DNA from: Bacillota bacterium
Lineage (GTDB): Bacteria > Bacillota_I > Bacilli_A > RF39 > UBA660
Assembly: GCA_018381595.1 (NCBI GenBank)
Contig: JAGZRP010000030.1
Location: 1 to 8,284 of the forward strand
Reading direction: 5' to 3'
Length of the DNA: 8,284 bases
Shown: positions 5,358-8,284 of the stretch, piece by piece
Numbering within the stretch: the stretch's first letter is position 1
Layout of the letters: the number at the start of each line of letters is the position of its first letter
Made by a program: the position numbers and the translations under genes
Notes under the pieces: model-generated
Told to the model about the DNA's origin: nothing
The model's database searches: none
The model's input: only the letters and a program-made list of their open reading frames with translations

Positions 5358-6645
5358 TACTGCCTGGAATCAGTTATTTGAAACTTACCCAATTTTAGAA
5401 GAAGTAGAGAAAAATGGGTTCGCAACCATTACTGCAGAACAAATTAAAACAGCAAAGCGAGAGCCACGATTAATGACAAAATTTGATAGCAAAGATGATT
5501 TACCAGAAGTGTTTACAAAAAACCATCTTGCCATTTTGCCAACTGAACGAGGAACATATGTGATTGGTAGATTTCAAAATTATTATCCAATTACTATTTC
5601 TGAAAATGTAAAAATTGAAACGAAATATCTTCCTGATTGTATTACAACAATTCATCCTTCTAATACACCAAGTGAAGCTATTTCGCTTTCTGCTGCTTAT
5701 TTGTCTAAAATGATAGAAGATGTTGCTTCCGAAGAAGTATATCCTTCTATTCAAGGACGAATGGGGACTGAAAAATTTTCTTATCAAATCCAAAATGTAG
5801 ATGGAAATCCTTTTACAATTGATGTCAAAAATGCGCAAATGGAGATTGATGGTAGTTATGAAGGAAAAACAAAGTTCTTAATCGTTGAAGCTAAAAATCA
5901 TTTCATGAAAGATTTTATTATCAGACAATTATATTATCCATATCGTGTCTGGAAAAAGAGAACTTCAAAAGAAATTGTACCAGTTATGATGATAAAACAT
6001 GATAACATTTATCACTTTTATATTTATGAGTTTTTGGAAGAGAACAATTATAATAGTATTCACTTAAAAGAAGTGAAAAACTATATATTAGATGAAGTTT
6101 ATCAAAACATTTCCGTAGAAGAGGTAAAAGACATTTTAAATACTGTTACGATAGTGGAAGAAGATAGGAAAATTGCCTTTCCACAAGCAGATACATTTGC
6201 TCGTGTTTTAGATATGCTTGATGTATTATACGAAAATGAGTTTACAGCGGCAGATATCCAAGAACACTATGCATTTGTAATGCGTCAAGCAGATTATTAT
6301 TTAGCTGCAACAAGATATCTAGGGCTTGTTGAAAAAAATAGTTATCAATTAACTGAAACGGGAAATCGCTTGAATACATTAGGAAAGAAAGATAGAGACC
6401 TATTCATTGTGAAACGTATTTTAGAACATGAACCATTTCATTATGCATTATCAACTTATTTGAATACTGGTGTGTTTCATCGTGGAGAGATTGCGAAAAT
6501 GATACAAGAAACCAGTGGAAAACCAATCAACGAAACAACAGCTTTCAGAAGAGCGAGTACTGTAATCGCTTGGGTACGTTGGATTTTATCATTAGCTGCA
6601 ACACCAGCCACGCAACAAGTGATGGAATTGGAAGAAATTGTATAA
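5332..6645 (+). CDS. PD-(D/E)xK type II restriction endonuclease, 437 aa
   Basis: The protein lies between two methyltransferases and overlaps the first. The catalytic core is seen at EIDGSYEGKTKFLIVEAK (residues 171-188): Asp173, then Glu186 and Lys188, a standard D-(x)n-E-x-K metal-binding nuclease site that makes double-strand breaks. The N-terminal 140 residues contain LAILPTERGTYVIGRFQNYYPI, possibly a recognition part. Residues about 285-437 look helical with a winged-helix pattern (RQADYYLAATRYLGLVEKN, then YQLTETGNRL) and may read DNA. At 437 aa it is far longer than R.DpnII or R.MboI (about 280-290 aa), so it is likely another endonuclease family paired with Dam-like methyltransferases. 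The recognition site cannot be read from sequence. It starts at TTG, supported by AAGGAGG. The endonuclease role is strongly implied by motif and context. Confidence 0.85.
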   Translation: MGKKETKNDTAWNQLFETYPILEEVEKNGFATITAEQIKTAKREPRLMTKFDSKDDLPEVFTKNHLAILPTERGTYVIGRFQNYYPITISENVKIETKYLPDCITTIHPSNTPSEAISLSAAYLSKMIEDVASEEVYPSIQGRMGTEKFSYQIQNVDGNPFTIDVKNAQMEIDGSYEGKTKFLIVEAKNHFMKDFIIRQLYYPYRVWKKRTSKEIVPVMMIKHDNIYHFYIYEFLEENNYNSIHLKEVKNYILDEVYQNISVEEVKDILNTVTIVEEDRKIAFPQADTFARVLDMLDVLYENEFTAADIQEHYAFVMRQADYYLAATRYLGLVEKNSYQLTETGNRLNTLGKKDRDLFIVKRILEHEPFHYALSTYLNTGVFHRGEIAKMIQETSGKPINETTAFRRASTVIAWVRWILSLAATPATQQVMELEEIV

Positions 6646-6658
6646 ACTGTGTTATACT
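6628..6658 (+). promoter_or_regulatory. Possible internal promoter for the second methyltransferase
   Basis: TGTTATACT (6650-6658) is an extended -10 in the 32-base gap before the second methyltransferase. A weak TTGGAA (6628-6633) lies 19 bases upstream of the hexamer. It would give methylation independent of the main operon promoter, useful when the system enters a new host. The evidence is moderate to weak. Confidence 0.4.
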
Positions 6659-6677
6659 GAAGTTAGGGGGATGAAGT

Positions 6678-7535
6678 ATGAGTACAAAAATCAAACCATT
6701 TGTTAAATGGGCAGGTGGAAAACGCCAAATTATTGATAAATTATTAAAATATATTCCAGAAGATTATGATTGTTACTACGAACCATTTGTAGGTGGTGGG
6801 GCTCTTTTATTTGAATTAACACCAAAAAAAGCAGTCATTAATGATTCTAATGAAGAATTGATGAATGTTTATCGTGTCTTAAAAGATGAAGATGAATATA
6901 CAAAAATGTGTCGTCTTTTAGATAGTTATGAAACCAAACACGAAGAAGAGTTTTATTATCGAATTCGTAATAAAGATAGAGATAAAGAAAAACTCATGCG
7001 TATGAGTAATCATGCACGTGCTGCTAGAACGTTATATCTCAACAAAGCTTGTTTTAACGGATTATATCGTGTTAATAGTAAAGGGCAATTCAATGTTCCA
7101 TACGGAAAAAAAGAAAAAATTAATACCTATGAAGGAGAAAATCTACTAAAAGTATGTATGTATCTTACCTTAAACGATGTGCAAATCTTATGTACAGACT
7201 TTGAAGTGGCTTTGAAGGAGGCAAAAGCGGGGGATTTTGTTTACTTAGATCCACCATATGATACCATGTCGAATGCATTTACAACTTATACCGATACCAA
7301 ATTTGGAAAAGAAGAACAAATCCGTGTATGTGAAGTATTTAAAGATTTAGATAAAAGAGGAGTAAAGGTAATGCTTTCCAATCATAATACCCCTTTGATT
7401 CAAGAACTATATCAAGGTTTTCATATTCATGTGATTGAGGCTAAGAGAAATATTAATTCCAATGGCGCTAAACGTGGAAAAGTTGAAGATGTGATTATTA
7501 CCAATTATGAGGAAACATATCAAATAGAAGAGTAG
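6678..7535 (+). CDS. Dam-family DNA N6-adenine methyltransferase, second of the R-M operon
   Basis: This 285-aa D12-class enzyme carries PFVKWAGGKRQ at 7-17, YYEPFVGGGALL at 33-44, NKACFNGLYRVN at 122-133 with FNVPYG after it, DPPY at 191-194, and KRNINSNGAKRGK near the C terminus. It is clearly a paralogue of the first methyltransferase. The two share every motif, and the DNA around DPPY keeps an identical 14-base stretch, but they differ widely elsewhere. In DpnII and MboI systems the two methylases divide work between double- and single-stranded DNA. In systems with asymmetric sites each protects one strand. Which applies here is open. The ATG at 6678 follows AGGGGG (6665-6670) by seven bases. 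An ATG at 6671 is out of frame. The gene ends inside a terminator hairpin. Confidence 0.93.
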   Translation: MSTKIKPFVKWAGGKRQIIDKLLKYIPEDYDCYYEPFVGGGALLFELTPKKAVINDSNEELMNVYRVLKDEDEYTKMCRLLDSYETKHEEEFYYRIRNKDRDKEKLMRMSNHARAARTLYLNKACFNGLYRVNSKGQFNVPYGKKEKINTYEGENLLKVCMYLTLNDVQILCTDFEVALKEAKAGDFVYLDPPYDTMSNAFTTYTDTKFGKEEQIRVCEVFKDLDKRGVKVMLSNHNTPLIQELYQGFHIHVIEAKRNINSNGAKRGKVEDVIITNYEETYQIEE

Positions 7536-7551
7536 AAACTCTTCTATTTTT
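7522..7551 (+). terminator. R-M operon terminator overlapping the stop codon
   Basis: AAATAGAAGAG (7522-7532) and CTCTTCTATTT (7539-7549) form an 11-bp stem with a six-base loop. A T-run follows. The stop codon of the second methyltransferase (7533-7535) lies in the loop, so the hairpin uses the last coding bases. Confidence 0.8.
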
Positions 7552-7566
7552 AATATATACAAGAGC

Positions 7567-7595
7567 TTTCAAAAAAAGTGAATTCTATGTATAAT
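7567..7595 (+). promoter_or_regulatory. Promoter of the DUF5131 gene
   Basis: A perfect -10 TATAAT (7590-7595) follows the operon terminator. The -35 (TTTCAA at 7567-7572, 17-base spacing) is weak. The ribosome binding site AAGGAGG (7611-7617) lies seven bases before the ATG at 7625. Confidence 0.5.
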
Positions 7596-7624
7596 GAAGG
7601 AAACAAGGTAAAGGAGGAAAATGT

Positions 7625-8284
7625 ATGAATTGGGAACCATGGACAGGATGTTATCAAATTAGCGATGGATGTAAAAACTGTTATTTTTATGGTCCAAATG
7701 CCAAACGTTATGGTTAAAACACAATACAAAAAACAGATAAATTTGATTGGCCGATTCGAAAAAATAAAAAGGGTGAATATAACATAAAAGGAAATAAAAT
7801 ACTCGCGACTTGTTTTGCGACTGATTTTTTTCTACCAGAAGCAGATGAATGGCGTAAAGAAGTTTGGGCTATGATAAAAGAAAGAAAAGATATCGACTTT
7901 TTAATTTTAACCAAGCGCATTGATCGATTCATGGAATCTCTTCCTGATGATTGGGGAAAAGGATATGAAAATGTAAATATTGGATGTACTGTTGAAACAC
8001 AAAAAATAGCAGATACAAGACTTTCATTGTTTTTATCTTACCCTATCAAAAGAAGATTTATTGCGTGTTCTCCGCTTTTAGAACCAATTGATTTGACAAA
8101 CTATCTTCATGGAGTAGAACATGTGACAGTGAGTGGAGAAAGTGGTAGAGATGTCCGTGAATGTAATTATGATTGGATACTAGACATCAGAAATCAATGC
8201 ATGAAAGCCAATGTCACATTTTGGTTTAAAAGTACAGGAACCTTTTTTAGAAAAGATGGAGAAGTTATAAAAGTGAATCCATTT
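7625..8284 (+). pseudogene. DUF5131 (phage Gp37/Gp68-type, radical-SAM-like) gene with in-frame TAA, 3' end outside window
   Basis: Translation from the ATG at 7625 gives MNWEPWTGCYQISDGCKNCY, with the family's Cys pattern C9-x6-C16-x2-C19, expected to bind an iron-sulfur cluster. The frame stops at TAA (7715-7717, codon 31) and then stays open and family-like for the remaining 189 codons to the window edge: ILATCFATDFFLPEADEWR, DFLILTKRIDRF, ENVNIGCTVE, RFIACSPLLEPIDL, VTVSGESGRDVRECNYDW and ANVTFWFKSTG. One base change (for example CAA to TAA) would explain this, since no shift of frame occurs. The promoter and ribosome binding site look intact. The molecular role of the family is not settled. 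Its members often neighbour the three-Cys-motif partner protein TcmP, which could lie beyond the right edge. It is either a recent nonsense mutant or a sequencing error. Confidence 0.85.

Noticed and set aside
5500..5838. A 112-aa minus-strand open frame inside the endonuclease gene
   Set aside because: It is an antisense shadow of a frame carrying the catalytic D-E-K motif. Its translation is basic and featureless.
7714..7932. A 72-aa minus-strand open frame over the DUF5131 gene
   Set aside because: It is antisense to the conserved DUF5131 coding sequence and has no supporting signals.

Overview
The window is AT-rich chromosomal DNA with standard genetic code usage: TGA is a stop and Trp is TGG. 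Strong AGGAGG ribosome binding sites, sigma-A type promoters and U-run terminators are present. This points to a low-GC Gram-positive bacterium (Bacillota). The species cannot be named from the sequence alone. Almost everything here belongs to a defence island.

Left part (1-2313). The window opens in the 3' end of a PD-(D/E)xK nuclease gene, followed by a bidirectional hairpin terminator. Next is a CRISPR array of eight identical 36-bp repeats, one degenerate terminal repeat and eight 30-bp spacers, all in exact 66-bp register. The array is read leftward (minus strand). Its leader lies at the right end, with the type II-A style anchor ATTTGAG touching the first repeat and a TTTACA-N17-TATAAT promoter. 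Head-to-head with it is a rightward 357-aa P-loop protein, best read as a large Csn2-like adaptation protein. After it comes a rightward tracrRNA with its own promoter, an anti-repeat matching the array repeat at 31 of 36 positions, a nexus hairpin, a terminal hairpin and a T-run. The repeat and tracrRNA resemble, from memory, those used by Staphylococcus aureus Cas9. No cas9, cas1 or cas2 lies in the window.

Middle (2314-4268). A long-loop hairpin terminator separates the tracrRNA from a leftward single-chain DUF262-DUF1524 (GmrSD-like) protein, probably a type IV-like restriction nuclease acting on modified phage DNA.

Right part (4269-8284). A divergent intergenic region carries a 20-bp near-perfect palindrome beside an extended -10. 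It drives a compact restriction-modification operon in the order Dam-family adenine methyltransferase, 437-aa PD-(D/E)xK endonuclease, second Dam-family methyltransferase. This is the MboI-type layout, but the endonuclease is much longer than the DpnII/MboI enzymes. A terminator closes the operon. The last gene is a DUF5131 (phage Gp37/Gp68-type, radical-SAM-like) gene interrupted by one in-frame TAA at codon 31 and running off the window.

Together the window stacks four defence-type layers: an RNA-guided type II-A locus without visible effector, a modification-dependent nuclease, a classical R-M system, and a remnant nuclease gene. The points most worth following are the missing cas9-cas1-cas2, the doubled anti-repeat in the tracrRNA leader, and the unusual two-methyltransferase R-M operon.
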